Positions 18,532 through 26,474 of a stretch of DNA of 64,000 nt are shown in pieces. The notes under the pieces are model-generated. The model was not told the origin of the DNA and ran no database searches. It saw only the letters and a program-made list of their open reading frames with translations. Source of the DNA: Spirochaetia bacterium (GTDB lineage Bacteria; Spirochaetota; Spirochaetia; Sphaerochaetales; Sphaerochaetaceae); NCBI GenBank assembly GCA_022482625.1, contig JAKVOU010000001.1:248001-312000 (forward strand), written 5' to 3'. The position numbers and the translations under genes are program-made. Each line of letters starts with the position of its first letter. The first letter of the stretch is position 1.

Positions 18532-18588
18532 TCTGTTGCCTTTGTTTCTAAAAAGATTTTCCAACAGACAAAAAAATATCGATGAGTG

Positions 18589-18617
18589 TTGAAATTTTTT
18601 TCTCAATTTACTATAGT
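18589..18617 (+). promoter_or_regulatory. Predicted sigma-70 promoter for rpsU
   Basis: TTGAAA and TATAGT are separated by exactly 17 bases. Transcription would start near 18624 and leave a leader of about 80 bases before the rpsU start. Confidence 0.7.
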
Positions 18618-18645
18618 CACTTACGGTACAGCCCAAGGCCGTGCT

Positions 18646-18701
18646 CCGGTCATTTTGCCGACCGGTAAGTTTCCCCGATTGACATGTGGAAAGGAGGTGA
18701 T
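18646..18701 (+). promoter_or_regulatory. rpsU leader: hairpin and full-length Shine-Dalgarno
   Basis: CCGGTC (18646-18651) and GACCGG (18660-18665) form a 6-bp stem. Bases 18689-18701 (GAAAGGAGGTGAT) match the complement of the usual bacterial 16S rRNA 3' tail over 13 bases, far longer than the sites of neighbouring genes, and end four bases before the ATG. Confidence 0.6.
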
Positions 18702-18705
18702 AAGA

Positions 18706-18912
18706 ATGGCATATGTAAAAGTTGAAGACAATGAACCCTTGGAAAAATCAATCAAGCGTTTCAAGCGCATGGTTGAAAAAGAAGGCATCATCCGCGAATG
18801 GAAGAAGAGAGAATACTTCGAGAAGCCATCCACCATCCTTAACAGGAAAAAGAAGGCACTTGCACGCAAGCAGCTGAAGAAGACATCAAAGATGCATTCC
18901 AAGAATTACTAG
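18706..18912 (+). CDS. rpsU: 30S ribosomal protein bS21
   Basis: A 68-residue basic protein, the normal bS21 length, located on the small subunit near the 16S 3' end where it assists start-site selection. The start is fixed by the exceptional Shine-Dalgarno. Family features are [20 protein letters not shown] at the N-terminus, then [13 protein letters not shown] and a Lys/Arg-rich tail ([13 protein letters not shown]). It has its own promoter and terminator, so it is a single-gene unit between recJ and serA. Confidence 0.95.
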   Translation: MAYVKVEDNEPLEKSIKRFKRMVEKEGIIREWKKREYFEKPSTILNRKKKALARKQLKKTSKMHSKNY

Positions 18913-18920
18913 GAAATTGT

Positions 18921-18946
18921 CCGCCGGGGTATCCCGGCGGTTTTTT
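18921..18946 (+). terminator. Rho-independent terminator of rpsU
   Basis: CCGCCGGG and CCCGGCGG form an 8-bp G+C-only stem with a 4-base loop followed by six T. Confidence 0.93.
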
Positions 18947-19054
18947 ACTCTGTCGCAGATTTGTTTCCCTTTGTTTCTATTTTCTGACATGACTAATTTA
19001 ATTGTAAATATATTAGTTATTTATTGAGCATATAAGAAAATTCCCATATTCAAT

Positions 19055-19083
19055 TTGACATAATCATAAATACTGTATATACT
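19055..19083 (+). promoter_or_regulatory. Predicted sigma-70 promoter of serA-serC-lrp
   Basis: A perfect TTGACA and TATACT with 17 bases between them, about 48 bases upstream of the serA start. This is the best consensus promoter seen in the window. Confidence 0.8.
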
Positions 19084-19130
19084 AAGATAAAATTTATGTT
19101 GAAGACTCAACAAAAGATAAGGGGTAAAGA

Positions 19131-20018
19131 ATGCTCATTCTAATTTCAGATGCTTTTGATGCGGCCTTACCGGAGAAATTGTCACGGTTCGGAGAAGTAA
19201 CTGATGACAAATCCAGGCTCCCTGAAGCTGAAGTCGTACTCGTACGCAGCAAGACGAAATGTACGAAAGAATACATTGACCAGGCAAAGAAACTTAAGCT
19301 GATCATCCGCGGTGGTGTAGGAATTGACAACATCGACAAGGATTATGCACAGTCAAAGGGAATCGTCGTGAGGAACACCCCGAAGGCTTCATCTGTTGCG
19401 GTAGCTGAATTGGCTATGGCACATATGATTGCTGCTTCGTCCCATCTGATCGAGTATCATGTCGGCATGAAGGAAGGAAAGTGGCTCAAGAAATCCATCA
19501 AAAGGACGGAACTTTTCGGAAAGAAGCTTTGTCTTGTCGGATTAGGCCATATCGCCCAGCAGGTTGCAATCAGAGCAAAGGCATTCGGCATGGATGTAGT
19601 AGCCTATGACAAGTATGTCCCTGCTTCGGATCTTGCTACGCTTATGCCTACACTGGAAGAGGCTGTTGCTGATGCAGACTATATTTCCATCCATATTCCT
19701 CTTACCGATGAGACCAAGGGCATGTTCAATGACAAATTGTTCCAATCATTCAAGAAGAGTCCGATCATTGTCAACACCTGCAGAGGTCTTGTCGTTGATG
19801 CGGATGCTATGGCAAAGGCTTTGGAAGATGGCAAGGTGTCATTGTATTGTACCGATGTCTATCCTTCCGATCCTCCTGCTGAAACATATCCCTTGCTTTC
19901 CAGTGACAAGGTCATCCTCACTCCGCATGTGGGGGCAAACTCAAAGGAAAATCTGCTTCGGATAGGTGCTGAAGCAATTTCTATCATAGAAGAATCAGTG
20001 AAGGAAGGAGTTATCTGA
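19131..20018 (+). CDS. serA: D-3-phosphoglycerate dehydrogenase-type 2-hydroxyacid dehydrogenase
   Basis: First step of serine synthesis: NAD-dependent oxidation of 3-phosphoglycerate to 3-phosphohydroxypyruvate. The product is 295 residues. Visible are the catalytic Arg in IIRGGVGIDNID (~residues 62-73), the NAD-binding GLGHIAQQVAIRAKAFGMDV (~residues 138-157), NTCRGLVVD with substrate-binding Arg, and the catalytic His in TPHVGANSKEN. It ends after the nucleotide-binding and catalytic domains, so the C-terminal ACT domain that gives serine feedback in many SerA is absent. It is separated from serC by one base, which strongly supports the SerA call over other hydroxyacid dehydrogenases. Confidence 0.88.
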   Translation: MLILISDAFDAALPEKLSRFGEVTDDKSRLPEAEVVLVRSKTKCTKEYIDQAKKLKLIIRGGVGIDNIDKDYAQSKGIVVRNTPKASSVAVAELAMAHMIAASSHLIEYHVGMKEGKWLKKSIKRTELFGKKLCLVGLGHIAQQVAIRAKAFGMDVVAYDKYVPASDLATLMPTLEEAVADADYISIHIPLTDETKGMFNDKLFQSFKKSPIIVNTCRGLVVDADAMAKALEDGKVSLYCTDVYPSDPPAETYPLLSSDKVILTPHVGANSKENLLRIGAEAISIIEESVKEGVI

Positions 20019-20019
20019 A

Positions 20020-21102
20020 ATGGCGCGCAAGATGAACTTTTTTGCAGGACCTTCTGTCCTGCCCATGGAAGTACTTGAGACTCTCCAGAAGGAATTGGTT
20101 GACTACCAGGGCAACGGACAGTCGATGATTGAAACCAGCCACAGGGGTGCAATGTTCGAGAAGATGTATCAGGAATGTCTCAGTGACCTTCGTGAAGTCA
20201 TGGGAATACCGGAGGATTACTATGTGTATTTCCTTGGTGGCGGTGCAACATTGCAGTTTACGATGATTCCGATGAATTTTCTCAGGCCAGGGACTGTTGC
20301 CGATTACCTGAAGAGCGGCTCATGGTCAAACAAGGCTGGTGCTGATGCTGAGAAACTTGGTAACGTCCATTACTATTTTGATGGTACGGCAAGCAAGTTC
20401 ACGACATTGCCGGATCCAAAGACAGTCAAGCCGAGTGAGGATTCTTCTTATCTGTATCTTTGTTCGAATGAAACCATCGGGGGCATCGAATGGCAGGATT
20501 TTCCTGATACCGGTGATGTTCCCCTTATTGCTGATATGTCTTCGGACTTGCTTTCAAGGCCGGTACCGGTTGAAAGATTCTCAATGATCTACGGCGGCGT
20601 GCAGAAGAATCTGGGTCCTGCAGGCGCAACTCTCATCATCATGAAGAAAAGCTTGCTGGAAAAACAGAATTTAAACATGACTGCTTATATGGATTATGCC
20701 CTGCATGGCAAGAAAGAAGGGTTGTATAATACACCACCGGTGTTTTCAATCTGGGCTGTCAAACTTGTCCTTGAATGGATAAAGAAGAATGGCGGTGCAG
20801 AAGGTATGCTCAAGAGAGCAAAGGAAAAGAGTTCTCTCATCTACAATGTGATTGATTCCAGCGATTTCTGGAAGTCTCCTGTAGACAAGCACTTCAGAAG
20901 CCGGATGAATGTCGTATTCAGGCTTTCCAGCGAGGAGCTTGAAAAGAAGTTTGTCCAGGAATCTGCGGCAGCGGGAATGCTGGGACTGAAAGGACATCGG
21001 AGTGTCGGTGGACTGAGGGCCAGTCTCTATAATGCCTGCCCGAAGGAAGATGTTGAGGCTCTTGCACAATTCATGAAAGAATTTGAAAGGAAGAACGGCT
21101 GA
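20020..21102 (+). CDS. serC: Phosphoserine aminotransferase
   Basis: A 360-residue class V PLP enzyme converting 3-phosphohydroxypyruvate and glutamate to phosphoserine and 2-oxoglutarate. Typical N-terminus MNFFAGPSVLPMEVLE; PLP-phosphate motif GGGATLQF (~residues 73-80); ADMSSDLLSRPV; the Schiff-base lysine is K196 in YGGVQKNLGPAG. The C-terminal RSVGGLRASLYNACP contains the substrate-phosphate Arg. Second gene of the serA-serC-lrp operon, two bases before the regulator. It may also act on the erythronate-4-phosphate branch of pyridoxal synthesis, as SerC does in E. coli. Confidence 0.95.
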   Translation: MARKMNFFAGPSVLPMEVLETLQKELVDYQGNGQSMIETSHRGAMFEKMYQECLSDLREVMGIPEDYYVYFLGGGATLQFTMIPMNFLRPGTVADYLKSGSWSNKAGADAEKLGNVHYYFDGTASKFTTLPDPKTVKPSEDSSYLYLCSNETIGGIEWQDFPDTGDVPLIADMSSDLLSRPVPVERFSMIYGGVQKNLGPAGATLIIMKKSLLEKQNLNMTAYMDYALHGKKEGLYNTPPVFSIWAVKLVLEWIKKNGGAEGMLKRAKEKSSLIYNVIDSSDFWKSPVDKHFRSRMNVVFRLSSEELEKKFVQESAAAGMLGLKGHRSVGGLRASLYNACPKEDVEALAQFMKEFERKNG

Positions 21103-21104
21103 CT

Positions 21105-21560
21105 ATGACAACCAAACTTGACGATACCAACAAGCAGATAATCAGGGAACTGATTGATGGCAGAAAGCCCTTCAGTGCCATTGCAGAGCACCAAGGGATA
21201 ACTGAAAATACGGTTCGCTCGCGTGTAAACAAACTTATTGACGAGGGTATCCTTTCGATTACCGGTCTGGTAGATCCTGAGAAATTTTCTGGAATGCAGG
21301 TAGTAATCATGGGGGTGAAGCTCAAGACGCTTGATCTGGAGCAGAAGGCAATAGAATTTACTCAGCTGAGAGGAGTTGTTTCTGCTGCGGTGGTAACCGG
21401 CAGGTATGATTTGGTATGTGAGCTTGTACTGAATGAGGATGATGGGCTTTCATTGCTTGATTTCTTCAAATATGAGCTTGGTAAGGTGAGTGAAGTAGCC
21501 GATGTAGAAACATTCATCGTGTATCAGAGCCATAATCTGAAAGTACCTTACATCCTCTAG
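21105..21560 (+). CDS. Lrp/AsnC family regulator
   Basis: A 151-residue cytoplasmic DNA-binding protein. Residues ~1-55 hold the AsnC-type helix-turn-helix (LDDTNKQIIRELIDGRK, ITENTVRSRVNKLIDEGIL). Residues ~65-145 form the RAM/SAM effector domain (VMGVKLKTLDLEQKA, GVVSAAVVTGRYDLVCELV), whose GRYD matches the usual TGxYD turn. Such proteins form octamers and sense an amino acid. Its place directly after serA-serC suggests it controls serine synthesis, taking over the feedback role missing from the ACT-less SerA; this is inference. Confidence 0.88.
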   Translation: MTTKLDDTNKQIIRELIDGRKPFSAIAEHQGITENTVRSRVNKLIDEGILSITGLVDPEKFSGMQVVIMGVKLKTLDLEQKAIEFTQLRGVVSAAVVTGRYDLVCELVLNEDDGLSLLDFFKYELGKVSEVADVETFIVYQSHNLKVPYIL

Positions 21561-21589
21561 TCCTGTATTGTTTCAATTTGTATTCTTGT

Positions 21590-21623
21590 GGAAGTCACCT
21601 GTGAGGCGGCTTCCATATTTTTG
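21590..21623 (+). terminator. Probable terminator of serA-serC-lrp
   Basis: TGGAAG and CTTCCA pair around a 15-base loop with partial inner pairing, followed by TATTTTT. It starts about 30 bases after the lrp stop. Confidence 0.65.
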
Positions 21624-22039
21624 ACCATTTGACCTTTGCTTATCATTACAAAAATCATTTCTGGATAGTTTAAATTTATGTTTAATAAATGATACACAGT
21701 CATTCTATCTTCTGGTAATATTTTCTACTTGGCTTCAATCTGGATATACAAGTAAAGTAAAAGATTGGAGCATTTGGAATTTTCTCTTGACCTTGAAAAA
21801 ACAATCAATGGCTTTTTATTTTATAATTTTATTCTAATTAAATAATTATACTTAATTTATTTTATAAAATAATGCATTTGTCTTTATCTTGTAACATACT
21901 GATTGTACACAGGAATATACAGAATATGCTAAGTGGATGTTAGGATTGATACTGTTGGTATTTATTTTTATCACTGGTTCGTGTTGCAATAAAATTCAAC
22001 AGAAACCATTGCCAACTGAAAAAAATGGTAAAATTTTGA

Positions 22040-22067
22040 TTGATTTTTAGGTTAACTGATATATACT
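22040..22067 (+). promoter_or_regulatory. Predicted promoter of the first UgpB-like operon
   Basis: TTGATT and TATACT with a 16-base spacer. The start of transcription would fall just before the perfect hairpin at 22084. Confidence 0.55.
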
Positions 22068-22083
22068 AGAAATCGGAGTTGCT

Positions 22084-22116
22084 TTTCGGAAAAAATGACA
22101 GGCATTTTTTCCGAAA
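22084..22116 (+). promoter_or_regulatory. Perfect 14-bp hairpin in the ABC-operon leader
   Basis: TTTCGGAAAAAATG and CATTTTTTCCGAAA are exact inverted repeats around ACAGG. In RNA it would be a stable stem 28 bases ahead of the start codon; in DNA it could be a repressor palindrome. There is no T-run after it, so it is not an ordinary terminator. Confidence 0.6.
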
Positions 22117-22144
22117 TGCAAGAAAACAAAAGGAGATGAATGTA

Positions 22145-23498
22145 ATGAAACGATTTCAAATTGCTGTACTTGCTATTTTCTGCAGCATGGGATTTTTGTT
22201 TGCAAATGGACAGAAGGAATCGGCGACGCCTGCTGCTACCGTCAATGCTGATGCACCGGTTACCATTGAATTCTGGCATGCAATGAGCGGTGACAGGATT
22301 GATTTGATTCAAGGTATTGTCGATAAATTCATGGCTGTGAATCCCAATATTACGGTAAAAGTCCAGTATACGGGTTCATACGATGACACGTTGAACAAAG
22401 TCAAGGCAGCCTACAAGGCTGGAAATGCTCCGGCAGTTTTCCATAGCTATGAGGTCGGTACCCTTGGTATGATCAATTCAGGCATGATCAAGCCTGTCGA
22501 TGACCTTGCAACCGAATATAACCTGCCGGTCGATTGGGATAACTTCTTTACTCCTGTACAGTCGTACTACAAATACCAAGGCAAGCATTATTCCATGCCA
22601 TTCAATTCTTCAACACCGCTCCTGTATTATAACAAGACGTTGTTCAAGAAAGCGGGCCTTGACCCGGACAATCCTCCGGAGACTTTCCAGCAGATCAGGG
22701 ACGCAGCAATTGCCCTAGCAGAAGATCGGCATTGCAAAGCCAATTACGTGGAACTTGCATGATTGGTATTTTGAAGAATTCCTCTGCCTGCAGGACGCTC
22801 CGTTCGTCAACAGTGACAATGGACGTGGTGCAGAGCTTCCTACCAAGGCATTGTTCAACAGTGAATATGGCAAGAGGGCCCTTGACTGGTGGATCGGGCT
22901 ATACAATGACGGACTGTTCAATGACGTAGGTCCCGGTTGGTCCAACCATAGGGCAGCCTTCGGAAGCGGAGATGCTGCAATCATCCTTTCTTCCTCTTCG
23001 GATGTTAACCTCCTGAGCAAGGCCTTGGCACAGAAAGGTTGGGAAATGGGCACCGGATTTATTCCGCATCCGGAAGGTTCCAAAGGTGGAGTCGCCATCG
23101 GTGGAGGTTCGTTATGGATTACCAACAAACTTACTCCTGAACAGGAATTGGCAACATTGAAGCTTGTTGAGTTCATTGCCAATGATGAATCACAGACGGC
23201 ATGGCATAAAGGCACCGGTTATTTCCCTGTAACGAAGTCTGCAATGAACAAGCTTGATTCAGAAGGTTGGTTCAAGGAAAATCCAAATTACAAGACGGCA
23301 TTTGACCAGCTGTTGGCAAGCCCTGGTACACTTAATTCTTCAGGAGCCTTGCTTGGTGTATATCCAGAGACAAGAGCCATAATCGAATCCAAGATCCAGG
23401 AATGCTATAAAGGTAAGGATACCCAGGTAGCACTTGATGAGGCTGCAGCAAAGGTCAATGACCTTATGGCTGAATGGAATGAACTGATCAAACTGTGA
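22145..23498 (+). CDS. UgpB-like solute-binding protein, one +1 frameshift
   Basis: Extracytoplasmic binding protein of an ABC importer. It starts at ATG 22145 (GGAGA upstream) with signal peptide QIAVLAIFCSMGFLFANGQKE. The mature part resembles glycerol-3-phosphate-binding UgpB: EFWHAMSGDRIDLI, AAYKAGNAPAVFHSYEVG, MPFNSSTPLLYYNK, KKAGLDPDNPP, then GGGSLWITNK and AWHKGTGYFPVTKSA after the break. Near 22727 an extra base shifts the frame; removing it joins ALAED to GIAKPITWNLHDWYFEEF without a gap, giving about 450 residues. Substrate may be glycerol 3-phosphate, a related phosphodiester or an oligosaccharide; the family alone does not settle this. Confidence 0.82.
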
Positions 23499-23519
23499 CC
23501 AGTTGATGCATACAGGTAT

Positions 23520-23550
23520 CGATAGGGGGCAATATGCTCCCTATCGTTTT
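23520..23550 (+). terminator. Intercistronic hairpin after the binding-protein gene
   Basis: CGATAGGG and CCCTATCG form an 8-bp stem with TTTT after it, 22 bases past the binding-protein stop. It probably attenuates transcription so that more binding protein than permease is made, and protects the upstream mRNA. Confidence 0.6.
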
Positions 23551-23566
23551 AAACCGGGGAATTTCA

Positions 23567-24436
23567 ATGAATCAATCTTCTTTCAACAACAAGTACCTTC
23601 CTTATGTCCTGCTTCTGCCGACGTTTGTTGTACTTGTAATTTTTCTGTTTTATCCTGCCATAGTGACATTCTTGTTGGCTTTCTACAAGGTAAATCCTTA
23701 TACGAGTGCCAGTAAGTTTGCCGGATTGTATAACTTCCGAAAACTTTTTTCCAGCAGCGGGTATCTGCATAGTTTCCTGTTGTCCCTATGGTTCAGCATC
23801 CTTGTAGTGGTCTTGGGACTCGTGGTTTCTCTTGCACTTGCGGTTTTGTTGGACCAAAACCTGAAAGGTTCGAAGATCTACAGGACACTGCTGATATGGC
23901 CGTATGCTCTGTCACCGGCTATTGCAGGAGCCTTGTTCAATTTTTTGTTCAATCCTGCAAATGGAATTGTCTGTTATTTCAGCAAACGCTACACCTGGAT
24001 GACTGAGGGATCATGGGCTTTCTTTGTAGTCGTCCTTGCTGCTACTTGGAAAAACCTTGGATATAACATTGTCTTTTACCTTACAGCTTTGAGGAATGTT
24101 CCTTCTGATTCACTTGAAGCTGCAAGTATCGATGGTGCCGGAGCATGGAAGAGGTTCTTCAAGATTACCCTTGCGTATATTTCACCGACGACATTTTTCC
24201 TGCTTGTCATGAATACGACCTATGCATACTTCTCTTCCTTCGGGCTGATTGATGTGCTTACCGAAGGCGGTCCTGCAGATTCTACCAATATCCTTATTTA
24301 TGAACTTTATAGAGATTTCTTTGTTAATTCAAGAATTGGATTTGCAGCGGCAGAGAGCTTAGTCATGTTTGTCTTGGTCGTCATCATTACTGTCTTCCAG
24401 TTCAGGACAACCGGGCGCAGTGTACATTATCAATAG
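23567..24436 (+). CDS. ABC transporter permease, UgpA/MalF type
   Basis: A 289-residue inner-membrane subunit with six predicted helices. ATG 23567 is chosen because GGGGA precedes it and the hydrophobic first helix (YVLLLPTFVVLVIFLFYPAI) then sits near the N-terminus; ATG 23534 lies inside the hairpin. The EAA loop that contacts the ATPase is EAASIDGAGAWKRFFKITL (~residues 187-205). Conserved WKNLGYNIVFYLTALRNVP and FGLIDVLTEGGP are typical of the carbohydrate-uptake-1 family. It pairs with the downstream permease to form the channel. Confidence 0.9.
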   Translation: MNQSSFNNKYLPYVLLLPTFVVLVIFLFYPAIVTFLLAFYKVNPYTSASKFAGLYNFRKLFSSSGYLHSFLLSLWFSILVVVLGLVVSLALAVLLDQNLKGSKIYRTLLIWPYALSPAIAGALFNFLFNPANGIVCYFSKRYTWMTEGSWAFFVVVLAATWKNLGYNIVFYLTALRNVPSDSLEAASIDGAGAWKRFFKITLAYISPTTFFLLVMNTTYAYFSSFGLIDVLTEGGPADSTNILIYELYRDFFVNSRIGFAAAESLVMFVLVVIITVFQFRTTGRSVHYQ

Positions 24437-24448
24437 GAGGTAAATGAA

Positions 24449-25273
24449 ATGATCAGAAAAAAAAGGACTGTCGTCCTGTTGCATATCCTGTCTATACTGG
24501 CCGTCATATTGGTATGTCTTCCTGTGTTCCTGGCCTTAGTCATCAGTTCCCAGACAGATGTGGAGGTTTTCTCGAATCCACCCAAGCTTACGTTTTCCAT
24601 GAACTGGATACCAAACTATACCACGGCATGGAATCGTGTAAACCTTGGCCGCATGCTGTTCAACTCTACTTTCATTGCTGTAGTAGTGACATTCGGAAAG
24701 CTGGTCATGAGTCTGCTTGCGGCATTTGCCTTCACGCATTTTGAATTCAAAGGTAAGCAGTTTCTGTTTTTCGTAATCATCATAACTCTGTTGCTGCCGG
24801 TTCCGGTCAGAATCGTGGCATTGTTTGATGTCGTCAAAGATTTCGGTTGGATTGACAGGTATGCCGGTCTCATTGTCCCGTTCTGGGCCAGTGCAACCGG
24901 TACATTCCTGTTCATCCAACGGTTCAGGACTGTTCCCTCGGAACTTGTCGATGCTGCAAAGATAGATGGATGCAGACCGATGCAGTATTTTTTCAAGATA
25001 CTGCTTCCTCTTTGCCACAATACCATCGGGGCTCTGGTTGTCATTGAGTTCATTTATATATGGAACCAATATTTGTGGCCTTTGATGGCAACAAATTCAG
25101 ATTCCATGCGTGTCGTTCAGATCGGTGTCAAGATGCTGATGAATGCAGAGAGTGCCAATAACTGGGGGGTCATCATGGCTGGTGTCATCATGACTATCCT
25201 TCCTCCTCTGCTGATTTTCTTCTTCCTGCAGGATGCTTTCATGAATGGATTTGCATTGCAGAGTGACAAATAA
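24449..25273 (+). CDS. ABC transporter permease, UgpE/MalG type
   Basis: A 274-residue partner permease with six helices. It begins KKRTVVLLHILSILAVIL, carries the EAA-type loop DAAKIDGCRPMQYFFKILLP (~residues 168-187), and ends AFMNGFALQSDK, the usual tail. GGAGG lies just upstream. It starts 12 bases after the first permease and closes the operon before a strong terminator. No ATP-binding subunit follows, as is common in this family, where one MsmK/UgpC-like ATPase serves many importers. Confidence 0.9.
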   Translation: MIRKKRTVVLLHILSILAVILVCLPVFLALVISSQTDVEVFSNPPKLTFSMNWIPNYTTAWNRVNLGRMLFNSTFIAVVVTFGKLVMSLLAAFAFTHFEFKGKQFLFFVIIITLLLPVPVRIVALFDVVKDFGWIDRYAGLIVPFWASATGTFLFIQRFRTVPSELVDAAKIDGCRPMQYFFKILLPLCHNTIGALVVIEFIYIWNQYLWPLMATNSDSMRVVQIGVKMLMNAESANNWGVIMAGVIMTILPPLLIFFFLQDAFMNGFALQSDK

Positions 25274-25303
25274 TTTCGAAAAACATGTAATTTGAGTTGT
25301 TGG

Positions 25304-25339
25304 AACCGGCCCTGCCTTTTCAAAAGGAGGACCGGTTTT
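25304..25339 (+). terminator. Terminator of the first ABC operon
   Basis: AACCGG and CCGGTT with further pairing of CCTTTT with AAAAGG make a long imperfect stem, followed by a short T-run. Confidence 0.8.
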
Positions 25340-25477
25340 CTACACATTACTGGGTGCCAGATTGATTGAACTCCAACTATATTGCAACAATCTCTTTTGA
25401 TTTACGCTCTTTTATGGTATTCTAAGTCAGATGAAGGTTTTGAAATTCCGTCAACAATAGATAAGGAGTTGGTACAC

Positions 25478-26473
25478 ATGGCTAACCTAAAGACATCGTA
25501 TATGGGGCTGTCCCTGGACAATCCGATTGTGGCTGCTAGCAGTCCTCTTACATCAAATATCGATTCCCTCAAGCGTCTTGAAGACGCAGGGGTCGGGGCA
25601 GTGGTCCTCAAATCCATCTTTGAGGAACAGATCAGTGAAGATGCTCGCAGTACTATTGAGGCAATGGACAGTTACCTTACTGGAGCTGAGGCATACAATT
25701 TTATTTATAATTCAAGTCAGGATCATTATATAGATCAGTATCTTGAACTGGTTGAAAAGGCAAAGAAAAGTCTTTCCATTCCTGTCATCGCATCACTCAA
25801 TGGAGCTGGCGACGGAAGTTGGCTCGGTGAGTATGCTTCGCGTTACATACACTGTGGAGCTGATGCCTTTGAACTCAACCACTACCTCATTGCGGCAGAT
25901 GCCAAGATTGAAGGAGCCGAAATCGAACGCCAGTACATTGCTTTTGTCGAAGCTGCAAAGAAAGAGATTTCCTTGCCGATTTCTCTGAAAATCGGACCAT
26001 TCTTTTCTTCACTTTCCAACATGATCCATATGTTTGACCAGATGGAACTGGATGGTATCGTACTGTTCAACAACTTCTTCAATCCTGACATTGACATTGA
26101 AGCAATCAAGATGACAGGTGGCGGTATACTTTCTGATGCCAATGATTATCTGGCAACACTTCGCTGGACTGCCTTGATGAGCGCTGAACTCGATCATCTC
26201 CAGATTTGCAGCAGCGGTGGCATACATGATGGAAAGACTCTGATCAAGATGCTTCTTGCCGGTGCTCAGGTCGTCCAGGTCTGCTCTGTCCTTCTGACTG
26301 ACGGTCTGCCTTCCGTTGCAAAGATGAAAGAAGAACTTTCTTCATGGATGGACCGCCATGGCTTCTCTGAGCTGAGTGACTTCAGGGGCAAACTGGCTCA
26401 GGAACGGATGGATGACCCTTGCCAATGGGAAAGGACCCAGTACGTCAAGTCCCTGCTTGGCAAGGAGGCCTGA
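25478..26473 (+). CDS. Dihydroorotate dehydrogenase-like protein
   Basis: A 331-residue flavoprotein-type TIM barrel. ATG 25478 has AAGGAG upstream; earlier in-frame codons lack family similarity. N-terminus MANLKTSYMGLSLDNPIVAA and the DAGVGAVVLKSIFEEQI segment match the PyrD-like family found next to pyruvate-flavodoxin oxidoreductases in anaerobes. PISLKIGPF and SSGGIHDGKT with AGAQVVQVCSVL are the expected FMN-phosphate motifs. The sequence diverges from true PyrD around the catalytic loop, so orotate formation is doubtful. It is followed after one base by an acyltransferase, a pairing with no obvious biochemical logic. Confidence 0.82.
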   Translation: MANLKTSYMGLSLDNPIVAASSPLTSNIDSLKRLEDAGVGAVVLKSIFEEQISEDARSTIEAMDSYLTGAEAYNFIYNSSQDHYIDQYLELVEKAKKSLSIPVIASLNGAGDGSWLGEYASRYIHCGADAFELNHYLIAADAKIEGAEIERQYIAFVEAAKKEISLPISLKIGPFFSSLSNMIHMFDQMELDGIVLFNNFFNPDIDIEAIKMTGGGILSDANDYLATLRWTALMSAELDHLQICSSGGIHDGKTLIKMLLAGAQVVQVCSVLLTDGLPSVAKMKEELSSWMDRHGFSELSDFRGKLAQERMDDPCQWERTQYVKSLLGKEA

Positions 26474-26474
26474 A

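Larger units (their letters stand above)
21624..22144. other. A+T-rich regulatory region of the first ABC operon
   Basis: No gene was found in this very A+T-rich stretch. Its right end carries a promoter (22040-22067) and a leader hairpin (22084-22116), described separately. Several TTTTATTT/AATAAA runs near 21815-21870 could give intrinsic curvature. Confidence 0.5.

Noticed and set aside
18531-18569. GTCTGTTG/CAACAGAC inverted repeat after recJ
   Set aside because: Considered as a recJ terminator, but the loop is 23 bases and an A-run rather than a T-run follows on the plus strand.
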